Made by a program: the position numbers and the translations under genes. Shown here in pieces: positions 12,601 through 26,032 of a stretch of DNA of 64,000 nucleotides. Numbering within the stretch: position 1 is the stretch's first letter; each line of letters starts with the position of its first letter. The DNA lies in contig NOWV01000005.1 of assembly GCA_003344405.1 (NCBI GenBank), forward strand, positions 806,001-870,000, written 5' to 3'. The stretch comes from Trichoplax sp. H2 (Eukaryota > Placozoa > Uniplacotomia > Trichoplacea). The notes beneath the pieces were generated by a model. The model did not search any database, had not been told where the DNA came from, and saw only the letters and a program-made list of their open reading frames with translations.

Positions 12601-15600
12601 GATTCCAGATTATAAAAATCAATTCAGGAGAACAAAATAAAATTTAGCTTAAATTCAGAATTTAATGGTGATTAACATAATAACGCTCAATTTATCTACT
12701 AAATGGAAGATATTATCATGGCACTAGATTCATCTTTATAGTACGGATTAAGCTAATATAATCCATTATAAATAAATGTAAGGCTGATACTAACCAATGA
12801 TGATCACACCACGGCTGCAAATAATTTTTGGCTGCAACTGATTTGCTTATATAGCTTCCGACGATAGAGCAAATAACAATACTTTCTAAAGGTCTTTATA
12901 ATAGCTTCGAATTAAAAATCGTGCGTGTACATCATCGAATAACAATAGAGTTTATTTCAATTGTTCACATTTACGTACACCCAAGAATGATTTTAATTTA
13001 TTTTAGCTATAAAAGCAATCGTCTTTTCAATGGGCTTTTACGTAATAAACTGATTTCAACACTAAGGTAACAAAAATAGATTATAAAATGTCATTTATTT
13101 TAGATCATGTACGTATGTTTACAAGTGGTATTTCATCCAGTTTTTTTAATATTTAACTAAAGTCTACTAGGAATAAATAAAATTAAGAATACCGATAATG
13201 TAACATTACTTTAACGAGTTTGATTTTGTAACTTGATTCATAGTACTAGTACTTGTCTATTCACAACGTCAAGTGAAAGGAAGAGAAGGAACCATAATAA
13301 CAAAATGATGATAATTATTTATAATTGTAGAAGTTCATCAATTGAATATGCCATGAACTTGCAAACAATATACTCTGTATCTTATTGTTTTGCTTCTATA
13401 ACATATTAACTCGAGCAATAGAATAAACTGCAATCTCAATTATTACCGTCATTTTATGAACACTTTTAATCCCATAAAATACAAAAAGCGGACTTTTCAA
13501 GTATTTATGCATGTAAGATACACAGTATTAACGAAACTTGTTTTTAGATGAAAAAAAAGGTTAAGGTACTTGCATGCAATATCCTGTAGCTTATATGCAC
13601 CTATGACCTTTGTAAACTTATTTACTAATTATTGCTATCTAACAATCTCGTAATTATTGTAACTAAAGATAGATTTAATACAAATCTATAATGAGGCTAC
13701 TTCTTAAATCTCATACAATGCTGCAGTTGGTATCACTCAATATAATTATTATGATTTGCATAGTCAGCTGAATTTAGTGTTACAGGAAATGTCTATGATA
13801 GAGCGAGTGGGTTACTAATAAATTAGAATAGGAATTATGCAACCGGTTATTTAAATACAGGTTGTACCAATAAAGTACTTACTATCTAAGTACTACAATG
13901 TGATATCTCTTTATATAATCAAGTCGGGAAAATAGGAAGCTATCACGTATACATTGATTTATATCAGTAAACAATGCTTTTAGTCAACGATGACAGACAA
14001 ACAATAAAGCAAATCTAGCAAATTATTCTTTTTCGGTGCCTTTCAGGATTTCAATCGGCAACCTTAAGTCAACGCAACAATTGATACCAATCTTACAAGA
14101 GATTTTGGGTACTGTAGCAGGAAGCTGAATAAAATAAAATAATATATAGATGTTAATACGTGATAAAACCTGTTTAAAATCATTTATTATCTTCTACACT
14201 GATTATCCTTATTATGATACTTCTTATAGCCTTAAGCTAGGATCATCATTACGTATTAGTACATTCATTCGTTGACATTTATTGTACTTTTAATTATTGC
14301 AGCTGTTGATTGCATTGAATTGGTTAACAGTAAGCCTGAAACAAAGCAAGCCGTACCTCAGCATGATTCTAACACTGGAATGATGGTGCTTTGCATTTAG
14401 TTCACTAGTCAATAGCAATGATATTTGTGCCTACCCTTTTGTGCTTGTGATTAATGTCCAATAAATCTATATTAATTGAGTCTGATAATTGTTTTGGTTA
14501 TTTTCTCCATTAATGTCAACGCATAAGAATAATTTTATTACCTCTTTTTGGTATTAAATTTTTGCGTTAAGACCTATTAGCCCTACCTAATCCCCACTAG
14601 AAAACTTTCTAAGGACTAAAATATCATACTTGCGAAATACTATATATAGTTCATATACACGTTCATGCAAACAACAATAGTATATAATTCTTATATAATG
14701 TAAAATATATTTTACCTCTGCATACAGTCTTAGAGTTCTTTCTACTCTATTAATCATTTTCAACGTTACCAATGATATAACTCCACTTTATTAAGCGAAA
14801 TGCAGGCTAGTAACTATATGCTGTGTATGTTATACAATATACGGGATACGATATATTTTGGTACGGCCAATCTTAGGTTAAGAAATAAACAAAGATGTGA
14901 TGTATTACCGGAATTCAAGATTAGTAGACACAAACGAATGTATTTCTTTTCTAATGGAAATTACTATGTATTGGTGAAACGAATTGTACGCTTAAATTTA
15001 ATATTCAAATATCAAATTCAAGCGTACGATTCATTGAGTGAAATAGGACAAGGAACAATCTCTATTATCATTCTAAAATTAAACTAGGTTGAGAACGGAA
15101 TTAAAATTAGTGTAGATACAGTATAAAGAGAGGAATGGGGTACTGAAAGATTTCATTTATTTCCAGGAACCTTTGATACTTACGCGAAAATAGCAATTAG
15201 TGAGCATTGTTATATTTATTCACGATCCTCATTATTGTTAATGACGTTGTAAACCAATCGGAAAAAATCTTATTATAATAATCAGCAATTGAGATTTAAT
15301 ATCGCCAGAATTTGCCTCCCGTTGATTATAAAAAGCTGATTTAAGAACTAATGGCGCAATCGTGACCCTCCATATTTCTTGCAATTCATAGAACTCAATA
15401 GAAGATAATTTCGTAGAGTAAAAAACATGCGATAGGATCAAAGTTCTGAATTACTCCAATGTCTTTTATTAAATGCCAATACAATATTCACAATAGATAG
15501 CTTGAACATGCCAAATTGCAAGAAAATTGTTTTTTATTTACTGTCATACTATTTGTACAAATGTTTATTGTGTAGTCGGTTATTCTGTGGCGATCACTCT

Positions 15601-16699
15601 GTACCAATTACTCTATACTAAGACTTTTATTGCTAAAGAGGGAACTACATAATTTCTCACAATTTAATAGGTACTCTCTTAATGGAATAAATCAATAATT
15701 TAATGAACACTCCCTCGGTGAAATAGATCAATATTAGCTTGAGAGGTGCGGGTTATGAGATGTAGTTTACTTCTACTTATTGTACTGTATAATCTCTCAT
15801 TGGAAGTATCGATTATCAATAATATTTAGGGACTATTTGTCGAGCTTTTATCAATGGTTTTCCAATTATTTATGGATTTCATCACATCCATTTCATTCCA
15901 ATTGATTCCCTATGAGACAAAATTAAAGGTTGTAAATGTGTAGCTGACGATTTGAGTTATACTTTTCAATATCAGTATCATTGGCTTCATCTGGCATGAT
16001 CAGTTTTGGCTTGTGTTAGCAGCAAACTAATATTTGTTTACTAACTAAATTTCAGACAGCACTTGTAAATATTAATTTAATACTCTAACCTAGCTAACGA
16101 CTGATTTCTTATGTACTTTACTATAAAATTTTATTGCTAAGAAGGCGAGTTCGGCAACTCATATACTATATAATGTAATGCAGGAACTACTGGAGAAAGA
16201 GAGAGGGGCTGGACTGTCAACGATTTTTATTGAAGAAAATATCGAGGCTGACTATTTAATAGTCATTTCGTTATGGCAGTGTACGGTTTTAGCTGTATAG
16301 TACAGTACAGTTAAAATGGCCAGAGAAATAGTCAGCCTCCACATTTTTGGTAATAGTAGGGTATCCTTCTAGGATTACTAACCATCCGTAATTAATCCCA
16401 TTTTAATTTAGTGGATATATAGTTTTTATTGCACTGTCGTAGATGATTCATAGATCAATTAACTAGATTAATCGATCTTCTTAAGTGATCACTTTTCTCT
16501 CAATTATAACCTAATTTCTTCAAACGCAGATTAATGATGAAAGGCAGCTATTATTTGCTAAAGATAAGGCTTATTTATTTTCCTTTTCCCCATTGATATA
16601 CACATAAGTATATGAGAATTACATAAATCATCGGGTGCGTCCAACCTATACCATAAATGCAAATAGCTTCAGTTAAATATAAGTATTGAAAATTTTAGC
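12601..16699. other. Intergenic, no gene recognised
   Basis: A phrase near 14275-14400 on the plus strand reads like a signal peptide followed by a polar region, but it has no ATG. Other ORFs are short and compositionally random. Confidence 0.5.
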
Positions 16700-16887
16700 A
16701 TACGCGTATAGTTGAACTTATCCCATGCGATACCGTAGTCACCGCCCTCACGGTCTTCTTCTCTTGGAACAAGTGTCTTTCTAACTTTTCAGAACTGATT
16801 CAGAATCTGAAGCAGTTATTTCTTATCGTTATAAGTAGTTACAGCGATGAACAGTTGGGTTGCTAACAAAACTAGTTTAAGTTTCAT
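16700..16887 (-). pseudogene. Relic of cationic peptide precursor exon 1 (copy III)
   Basis: The ATG at 16887 opens MKLKLVLLATQLFIAVTTYN, a leader similar in length and start (MxxKL) to copies I, II and IV. It stops at TAA 16816-16818. Shifting frame recovers further Ser/Asp/Glu-rich phrases and then EEDREGGDYG. At least two frame changes are therefore needed. No matching Arg-rich tail exon was found downstream on the same strand. It is interpreted as a dead family member. Confidence 0.5.
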
Positions 16888-19010
16888 TTTTGACGTTGGG
16901 TAAGATACTGTGAAATAAAAACTTAGAATGATATGTTTATGTTTAGGCGAATTTATTCGAAAGAAGCAAATAAAATAAAAAATACGTTAGTTTTTAATAA
17001 CTTCTAGCTAGAATTCACTCGTTGTTTTATTATTTTTTGGCTTATCGCAATGCATACTATATGTTACCGGCAACGTATGTAGATAATTTCGTAAATATAT
17101 GAACTATTTAGCCCTTCAGTGCGATATTCTTCAAAAACTACTTGGCTCCTAGGTGAATTGTTATACATCCTACTACGATGGAATTAGGCTATTTCAAGAT
17201 AGAATTTACCACTTTTTCGTGATTGGTTATTGATTAATGAATTCCCATCGGAAAGTTCTAGGACAATTACTCTCGGACAATAGGTCTCGATTTGTCAGCT
17301 GTACACTAGTCAAATCCTTATTAATTACGCATTGTTCGATATTTCTAATTAGATTCCTTTGGGTAAGTCCTTAAATATTACGGTAGATATTATTCTATAC
17401 CTACCCATTTTATCTCCGTGCTAATTACCAGGTTTAAGGAGATAATGATTCTACAAGAAAGCCTGCAAAATTATTCAAATCTTAGGTATAAAGACTCAGC
17501 AAGAAATATAAAGTGAAATCATCCCCAAATACTAATCCAGATACGAAAGAGTCATCAAGAGAGAAAAATATTGTAGCTATTTAATAAGAAGTAAACAGCC
17601 AGATTCCATCTTAATGGTAAGTAGATTATTAAAGCATTTTTGATTCAATTTTCTACTCTGATGACTCGCATTTTACAATATCGTTAGCCGTATTCTTTGA
17701 CTGAACTAGGTTTTAATTAAGATTGAATACCAAATCAAGCCATTTCATGATTTGCTATTCTTTTTGTTGGGCTTAAATAAAATGGTACAGTATTCAATGC
17801 CGCAACAGTAAGCAAAATAAGGCAAAATTGCTCTATATGGTTATGTTTGCTAGAACGTTTTTAGATTTACAATGATGAATTAACAAAGGAGTGATCTATT
17901 ATGAATAATGGAAACAGGTTAAAAGAACTTTGCCGATAAATTATTTACTAATTAAATTTCAAGGGTTTATTTGTTTTTAATGATTTATTGACATTGGCTA
18001 TGCTAATATTCTGTGTACAGAATTTTAATAAGTTCCATGGGCGTTATTTAGGTCAACAGACTGTAAAAGCATAATTTTCTGTAATGTCAGAGATTATTTC
18101 TTCGTAGCTCTATAGTTAAATGGACGGCATGGAACATTTTCTTGAAATTATATTGTTCGCTCAGTATTAAATATCGAGTGCGAACTTAGGTAGACTGATT
18201 CTGACGTTCTTGAAAACGTTTCTATTGCTATGAATGATGCTTAAAATGAAGAAGTTTGCATACTAATTTAAATATCAGCAGCACCTTCAGTACCGCATAG
18301 TATATAGAATAAGGTCGTAGGCTCATTAATGACTAGAAAACCAACAACTAAACTTTAGCCAAACTTTTCTCACATAGAACTCTTGACTTTGAAGTAGTCC
18401 GATCTTAGAAATATCTTCGTTTTTTTGTAATTATACTATGCGGCAATTGATAAATTAGATAGTTCAATTTCAATTACTAAACTTGTATTATTCTTATCTT
18501 ATTTAAATTTATCGACCTGTTCGTCGTCTTAATAAAATAGATATTGTCATGAGTGATCAAGCATGTAGACAACTTAAATTCAGAGTAAATTTTAGCTGCT
18601 GGTCTACCATAGCATATAATTAATGTGATAATTTCACATTATATTACTAGATGTAGTGATTTCAGCTAATTACAGTAGTTTTGTACACTACGCTAGATTA
18701 TTATGCAAAACTAATATTCTATAAGCACTAGTGATACTAGTACGTTTCTATAGTAAGAACCGCGCTGATTCAATTTTCGCAGTCTTAGTTCACTGAAGTC
18801 TTAGCTTAATTTCGATATTTAAGGATAGCTACAATGACAATAATAAAGATAATTTTTTCGATCTATTTCTTATGGAGCCTTTATTAAGCAAATGTTAATA
18901 GATTACAATCGTCAATCTACCTATGAGATACGGTAGCGATTGCAAAGGTAAATCTAGAGCCTATATATCACCATTAGCTTATCTCAGAAAGTGAGTATGG
19001 CTTTATCAAT
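16888..19010. other. Intergenic, no gene recognised
   Basis: Nothing convincing. A TTTATT (AATAAA on the minus strand) at 18880-18885 lies about 125 bp past the stop of copy IV and could serve as its polyadenylation signal. Confidence 0.4.
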
Positions 19011-19692
19011 TTACTTTTTGCCAAAGCGACGGCGTCTGTAGTAATAACGGCGACGACGGATATAGTAGCGGCGACGTATGTAGCGACGACGATAGTATAA
19101 GCGACGACGGTAGTACAAGCGACGACGGTAGTACAAACGACGACGGTAGTATAAACGACGACGGTAGTACAAGCGACGACGGTAGTACAAGCGACGACGG
19201 TAGTATAAACGACGACGGTAGTATAAACGACGACGGCGACTAAAAGCCTGTAAATGAATTAGTATGTCAAACCACAGTTAGAAAACTGTAAATTTACGGA
19301 TGTTACAAGGGTATAAATCAACATACGCATGTAATAATATTTCTTCCATTAAGAAATATTAGTCGTGGAATTCTTAAAGTCAGTGGTTAAAGTTTGATAA
19401 GTTAATCTTATCGATCAGTTACCTTTATTGAATCTTTCTCCTCTTCGGGATCTATTTCTTCAATATCATCTGCACGTTCTTGGAGTGCCGTTTCTATATC
19501 GTCATCGTCTTCGTCTTCTTCTCGGTCCAATTCTTCTGCGTGTTTTGATACCTCAGTATCTTTTTTTTCTTCCTGTTTAGGACTGACCTGGGCCTTCACT
19601 TCTGTTTCCTTTTTTACAGGAGCTGTCTTCTTAGTAGCAGCTACAACTGCTACAAATAGCAGGCATGCTAATAAGAGCAACTTAAAATTCAT
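19011..19692 (-). CDS. Secreted cationic peptide precursor with (LYYRRR)8 array and F-amide-type end (copy IV)
   Basis: Exon 1 is 19423-19692 (90 codons, donor AAG|GTAACT). Exon 2 is 19011-19247 (78 codons plus TAA, acceptor CATTTACAG). Both are phase 0, giving 168 residues. Residues 1-19 form a signal peptide (MNFKLLLLACLLFVAVVAA). It is followed by a Lys/Glu segment and then a very acidic stretch (DREEDEDDDDIE). Exon 2 reads AFS-RRRR, then eight perfect LYYRRR hexads, then a looser YI/YYI/YYY set between Arg runs, ending RRRRF-GKK-stop. Amidation would leave Phe-NH2. The array is encoded by an 18-bp tandem repeat. The acidic spacer could neutralise the basic tail until cleavage. No classical dibasic spacing separates the units, so whether one long peptide or many short ones are released is unknown. 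Function is inferred as antimicrobial-like or signalling. Confidence 0.8.
19055..19234 (-). repeat. 18-bp minisatellite encoding the LYYRRR array
   Basis: Read on the minus strand, the unit is TTRTACTACCGTCGTCGY. There are eight adjacent copies with only synonymous differences (TTA/TTG, CGT/CGC, TTA TAC versus TTG TAC). This indicates either purifying selection on the hexad or homogenisation of a young array. Confidence 0.9.
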
Positions 19693-22379
19693 CTTGCTCT
19701 CCTAGAGACAATTAATCAGGATGAAATAGATTGGAAAGAATATGTTAACGAACGGAAACAAAAATTTACATTTACTGCATGATAAAAATTGAAGTTTACA
19801 ACTTTTAGCTCAGTTCTATGGTATGCTCGTACAAACTATCCTTTGTTATATAGGTTTAGCTTCCAACAGTATTTTCAAGTACAAGATGTTTTTATCATTA
19901 GAATAGAACAGTAAAGGCATAAGACTTGCAATATGCAACAATGCCTTAACATTTACGAGTAAGATCATGCACCGTCTTACCTTCACTCAGCTGGCGAATA
20001 AATGTAAAACGTTTTTTATCGATGATTATATATTATTGAGAAACAATAGGGTACATATTACATACCAAGCAATTGAAAACTAAAATAATAATTATTGTCA
20101 CATAATTGTGATCCATGGAGACAGGAAGTGATACTATAATATTTATTCAGTTTATTGTATTCCTTTATTTCAATTGAGTCAAGCCAAGCCACAAGGTTGT
20201 TACTATCATTATTAGCGATTAACAGTAAACAAAAATAATTAGCTTTTGATAATTAACGTTCTTAAAGGACCTATATGTGACGAACTGCAATTTACTGTAA
20301 ATAGCAGTAATGTAAGTATGTATCATTTCTGTTTCGGCCCTACTTGGAGATCAGGGGCTAATTAAATCAGCGTATGTTCCATGACTTGAATTCGGGCGAC
20401 TATAGATAATTGTTCCCACCGGAGCGGTTGGAATGTCGGAAATAGTAACTATGCTTAGCTGTATAATTTCACTCTGTTGGAAGATAACCTTTTCCAATAA
20501 AATATATAATTATATGCAATAGGCATCGACGTGTTTAGTATTAAGTTCAGATTTGAGTTTTTAAGTCATTACTATTAACATTACAAAATACGCCTATGTT
20601 GTATGCACTACGGACTATTATAAGTAGAGCAGATAAATAAATGTTTTGAGAGCCACTTGTTGAATCAAATTTCGCACTATCAACAAAGAGACTTAAAGTA
20701 AAGCCACAGCTAAATGATGTATGATTTATTTACTTAAACGTCACTAAACACCTGAGATGTTGCATTAGTAAATGCTTAAGTTAATTAATAATAGCATGTA
20801 AAGAGTGGCAAAGAGTTTCTAATTACACTTTCATGTATTACTTTCGTGAGTAAATTAGGTATATAACTAAATATTGGTCTTGCGAAGGCTGTAACTTTTT
20901 ATTACTCGTCAGTGGACAGACTTTTATAATAGAAGCCATAGGTTAAATCTTATTAGTAAAGTGTAAAAATGTTAAATCTTTTTCTAGTAATGAACACTGC
21001 TGCAGTCCTCAAATACAACTAGATGCAATAAAGTACAGCTCTACTTTCGTAATACGCGTATAAGCGTTGCTCCAGTTGTAAAAGCTACTTTATAGTGAGC
21101 TTACTCTTTCTATTACAAGTACATTTCAAAGTAACGTGATTAACTTCTAAAACTGCATCTTTCATACCGTTCTTTGATTTTATGGCAGCTATATGAGCCA
21201 TGATATGATCTATTATGAATTATGATAAACTCTTACTCTTTGCAAGATTTGAATCTTTAGTTGCATTAACAAGTAATATTCTTATTGCAAAATATCGGTA
21301 GTTCAAGCTAGCAATTTGCAATGATTTCAGCTAATTACTACAGTTATATGTTAGGAAATACAGAAGTAATGTGCAATATAGAGCTATTCAGTATATCTTA
21401 ATACAGTAAGTGTTAATTGTAGCTAGTATGATGATAACACCTCGCTTGTACTAGTGCTATATAATTCCGAGGATGATAAAACCATATTAAATATTGTTAT
21501 TTAAGCAATGTGCTAATGTGATTTATAACTCCCACGTAGAAGAGTTGTTAAGTCGATTATCTGGTTTATCTTAACTGCTTTCCAACTGTTCCTATGAAGG
21601 AAGAACGCAAATTCTTCTTCAATAGACGAATGCAAGAAACGTTACTTTTAAAGTCTATAATACGGTGTTGATTATTTGTGACATATTAGAGATTAGCTCT
21701 ATTTTAACAGCTCAGAATTTTGAATTGTCAGGTTGCGAAGCTGGGGTTAAAATCCTATTACACTCTACAGTTATTCCTTTTTGTTATAGAGTTCAGAATG
21801 CATATTCTTGATTTGAAAGCGTCGTGTTTATTAATATTAAGCTATAAAATGACATACGATTGCCTTTCTAATATCACTAGTCTCATTACTCTGAGTGTGA
21901 TATGCTTGATAATTAATACTGCACAAACAGTTAACCTCCAATGATTTAAGTTTTAACATGAAGGCCAGCGTTATATGTTATACAGTACAGTACTTGGAGA
22001 CTGCATCAGTCAAAGATAGGCTACAGATTATAAAAAACGTTCAAGTACTGCATACTACTAAATTAAACTATATCTACCAGTGTCCTCGTATGGTGAATTA
22101 CAGTTGCTTGCTCGAAACAGTTTCCTGGACTACAGGACAGTCATGACTTGTCCAAATCATAATCAACACAGACGGACAGAATCTGGCCTGGTATGTTCAC
22201 TAGGCTATAACGGACTTCAGGTGCCGGCTGTCCGGCGGTGCACGCGCAGCTAAGTGAGTCTACAGTACAGTGTCTAAAGCTTGATCTTGTACGCATGGCC
22301 ACAGTATTAAATTGCCAAGTTCTAGCTTTCACTCGTGATACTGTACTAGCTTAGCAATTACCACTTACAAGATATAGTC
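19693..22379. other. Intergenic, no gene recognised
   Basis: AT-rich. GC rises slightly in the last few hundred bases before the NFU1 start (about 22080-22380), as expected for a promoter/5'-UTR, but no specific element can be named. Confidence 0.4.
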
Positions 22380-25283
22380 ATGGCCGGGCGGCGTTGTATG
22401 TCTTCTCTTTTAACTTCATTTGCTCTTAAAACTAATCGATTTGTATCCTTTAATGTCCCATCACGTTGCCTGTCAATACCGACTTTTATAAAGGATAGGA
22501 ATGTACAGCCTCGAAATTATGCTAAACATCTTCTTCAACCTGGTTAGTGAGTTAACTTATTGGGTTGTAGTGGTGTCTTATTTGAATAGACGGAAATCGG
22601 TGTTTTAAAACTTCTAGTCATGTTTATAATGATTCATCATGCACTCTCTAATTTTTGAATTGTACTAATTGCCTGCTTAATCTGTGATTAAGAAGTAATG
22701 CTTTATGGAGTTAGAGTTTGTTAGTAGCCTACACGATAGTGCTAGTGATCCAAGTGATAGCATTGCTGATATTGCCGAAGTGCAACTGAATAGATTGTTA
22801 TTTCAGTGAATGTCAGTATATGATATACTGTAGTTTAACATGATGATTTTTAATACGATACGGGGATATATCACTCATGTAAATATGAGTATCTACCTCT
22901 ATTAGTACGTTATATTCCTATACAGCACTGTCATTATGAACGGAATGGTTAGATAAGATCAAGGCTTTAAATCGAAATACATTAACTGGGTTGTAGTTGA
23001 ACTTTTACTATCCAGGAAATTTCTCATATTTTACTCTGATGAATACTGTAACCTTGCACTATAGCATATTGTAGAAATCAAAAATGAATTGCTTTTAACG
23101 TATTGGCCGTACAATATATCAAATTTATAGACTTACTATTATGCTGTATACCACAAAGTTACGGCAGTTTATAGAATTTCTAGCATTTGTTAAAGTGTTC
23201 TGATTGCATTGATTGAAACTACTTTAGATTCCTAGTACCTTGATTACCGTAGTATTCTTATAATACCCATCGTATTTGTCACTTGATGATTTATTGATCG
23301 AATGGTTTTTTAATTATGTAGTGCGAAGCATGTTTATTCAGACATTGGATACTCCGAATCCCAACAGTTTAAAGTTTGTTCCCGGTGTACCTGTTTTGGG
23401 ATCTGGTACGATTGACTATTCGTCAGCTAGGGATGCTTTAACTTCACCCTTAGCCAAGTAAGTTTATGATTAAATATGTGTGCATGTATACAGCCTAAGA
23501 ATATCGATATTATGGAAAGGGACTACTGTTATGAAATCCTAGCTAGGTTTCTTAGGTTTTATCATTAGGTTTACTTTAGGCGAGCTAGACCTGTAACGTT
23601 TTCTGTAACTACTATTTCTTGTTTATCATCGATTTTATCATTAGGTTTACTTCGGCAGAGCTAGCCCTGTAATAATTTCCTTTTAACTACTGTTTAGTGT
23701 TTACTGTATTCCTAGTAATCTAAAGATTTGATGTTAGTAAAGTACTCTTCTGTATAGCTGATGCTACTTGCACTACCATATATTTGCTTGCATACCTTTT
23801 AAGGGTATGGTTCGTATTACTGTAGAATGTAGGTGACTCTAAGCTTGGATGTCGAGCAGTCATAAATTAATTACAGTATACAAGGTCCTATAGTGGTCTA
23901 TAAGGTGACCAAGTAAGAGCTAGCAAGACTCTGGCACCATTTATAAATTTACGTAATTTGACATATCACACAAACAATATTAAGTTTGTCAACGAAGTTG
24001 TAACAGATCATTTACTGCTGTAGTATAATATAAATTGTGTTGGGTATTCACAAATGCTTTCTCTATAACTTCACCAGAGTATTATTGTACCTAAATACGA
24101 TGACTGAAAATGAATAACTCATTGTTCTTTATTGTCACAGAAATTTATTTCGTGTTGACGGGGTTAAGAGCGTATTTCTTGGACCAGATTTCGTAACCAT
24201 AAGTCGAGTACGAAATATTTTTATTATCAATACTCGCCAATATTTAATAACGAAATACTTATTACGGTATTTGTTATGCTTTAGGCAGATGACGATATAG
24301 AATGGAATACATTAAAACCGGATATTTACGCCGTCATTATGGACTTTTTTGCTAGTGGTGCACCGGTTTTAATCGATTATGAGCCTGCAACAGATACTGG
24401 TTCGTTTTATAGTCAAATATTCGACAGTAAATAAAAGTCTATAGACTCTAATTATACTATATGTCATGCATGTACACCTGTTCACGATTCGATTCGAGCC
24501 GTTTAAATAGCCTTAGAATTGACAGTGAACAAGTAGTCATACGTATATAAGAGCATTTATCAGGTACAGTATACCGTGGTTTAATGCTATGGAATGTAAT
24601 AGGATATAATATGGGATGAAAATATTGCATGACATGAAATTACTTTTAGTAGTATTTGTCCGGTATATCAAAATTCTATTAATATTTATACTTAGCTGTA
24701 CAACCTGAGGATTCAGATACTGTTGCAATGATTAAAGAATTGCTCGAAACCAGGATACGGTGAGCGCTGTCGTTACTATCACTTATCTAATTACGATGGT
24801 ATAACGAAACAATCTGTTACGCTGTCAGCTAACTGTAAAATTTTATTTGCATTGGACGATTATAATAATCAACAGGCCAACTTTACAAGAAGACGGTGGC
24901 GACATAGTATATATGGTAATTAATGACGTTTTCACGTGGAATATTCTTTTCTTTATTTAATATAGGTATTTTTTTATTTATAATTGTGCTATGGTTTAAA
25001 TATGTACAGGGTTATGATAATGGCATAGTAAAGCTAAAAATGCAAGGTGCATGTGACTCATGTCCCAGTGCAACTGTAACTTTAAAACATGGCATACAAA
25101 ATATGCTACAGTTTTATATTCCAGAAGTCGAAGGTGTTGAACAGGTATTATTAATAGATGATTGTTCTAACTGCTATACTACACAATACTTAATTAAGGT
25201 ATTTCTGATAGATTGAAGACGAAACAGAAACAATCAGTCAAAGAGAATTTGAAAAATTTGAAAAGACTTTAGATGGAAAATGA
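22380..25283 (+). CDS. NFU1: NFU1 iron-sulfur cluster scaffold, mitochondrial, 8 exons
   Basis: NFU1 holds a transferable [4Fe-4S] cluster in mitochondria for clients such as lipoate synthase. Exons: 22380-22542, 23322-23457, 24141-24207, 24285-24399, 24696-24759, 24876-24915, 25010-25144, 25212-25283. All phases agree and give 263 residues, close to the roughly 254 of human NFU1. In order: a basic, Ser/Thr-rich N-terminal presequence ([14 protein letters not shown]), the NFU-N domain ([19 protein letters not shown] and [18 protein letters not shown]), the linker, then the NifU C-terminal domain with EDGGDI and the cluster ligands CDSCPS, followed by [19 protein letters not shown]. The C-terminus is a short acidic tail. 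The start is chosen because it supplies the targeting sequence. It converges with IPMK, leaving about 750 bp between them. Confidence 0.96.
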
Positions 25284-26032
25284 TGTTTATAATAGCTGAT
25301 ATTAAGTTACGATATACAGTGTGGGCTCAAATAGAATGGCAACTCTTATGTACACCTAGTCATCTGGTGAATTTATTATGGATTCTGACTAATGCATGGG
25401 CGGGTATATCTTTCTAATTAAAGTCTTTATTAAATAATACTGCTATTGCAACTATCTTCGATGGCCATAATACTGTACACCGATACTATATAATTTTATA
25501 ATGTAAACTTTTCTGAGCATTGACATTTAATACAACTTTCAGTTATTGGTTCTGTGCTATTACATGTACAGTACAATGAGTTATCCGAATGAAATAGAAT
25601 TCTTATCAATAGATTCTCTGTATTACGCTGTTTGCATTCGCCCAAACTACTTTACTAACAACTTTTGAGTATCAATTGAACATGCATTTAAAAAGACGGT
25701 AAAGCTAAAGCTATGTAATAATAACAATAATCTTGTAAACAATTTCTCGCATAGGGATCAATAATTTATTCATATGGAATTTAAATACAACATATGCAGT
25801 GATTTTGTATATTACACTTTGGAATTAAGCTCATTACAATTAATTTGCTTTCATTCATAAAAATGTTTACTGTTTTTTAGATTACAATGAGGAATGATGC
25901 TATATACACGTACGCGTATATGCAGATGTGCGAATAAAATTAAATAAATCATTTTCACATTTCATCACAAGAGATTAACCTTCTTTGAGATTGTGGAATT
26001 GAACATCAGTAATCATATCACCAGTACTTCTA
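25284..26032. other. Convergent intergenic spacer between NFU1 and IPMK
   Basis: AT-rich. It holds the 3' regions of both genes. No other feature seen. Confidence 0.5.

Noticed and set aside
14270-14400. Signal-peptide-like plus-strand phrase (LTFIVLLIIAAVDC) followed by polar residues
   Set aside because: No ATG, no acidic spacer typical of the family and no tail exon nearby. It may be a relic but could be chance.
18505-18540. Minus-strand RRR-T-G-R-stop resembling a degenerate tail exon
   Set aside because: Too short, lacks the GKK end and the acceptor is TTAAG-like. Chance is as good an explanation.
19021-19240. Regular short direct repeats resembling a CRISPR-like array
   Set aside because: Units are directly adjacent with no spacers, keep a reading frame and vary only at silent sites. 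It is a coding minisatellite in an animal gene.
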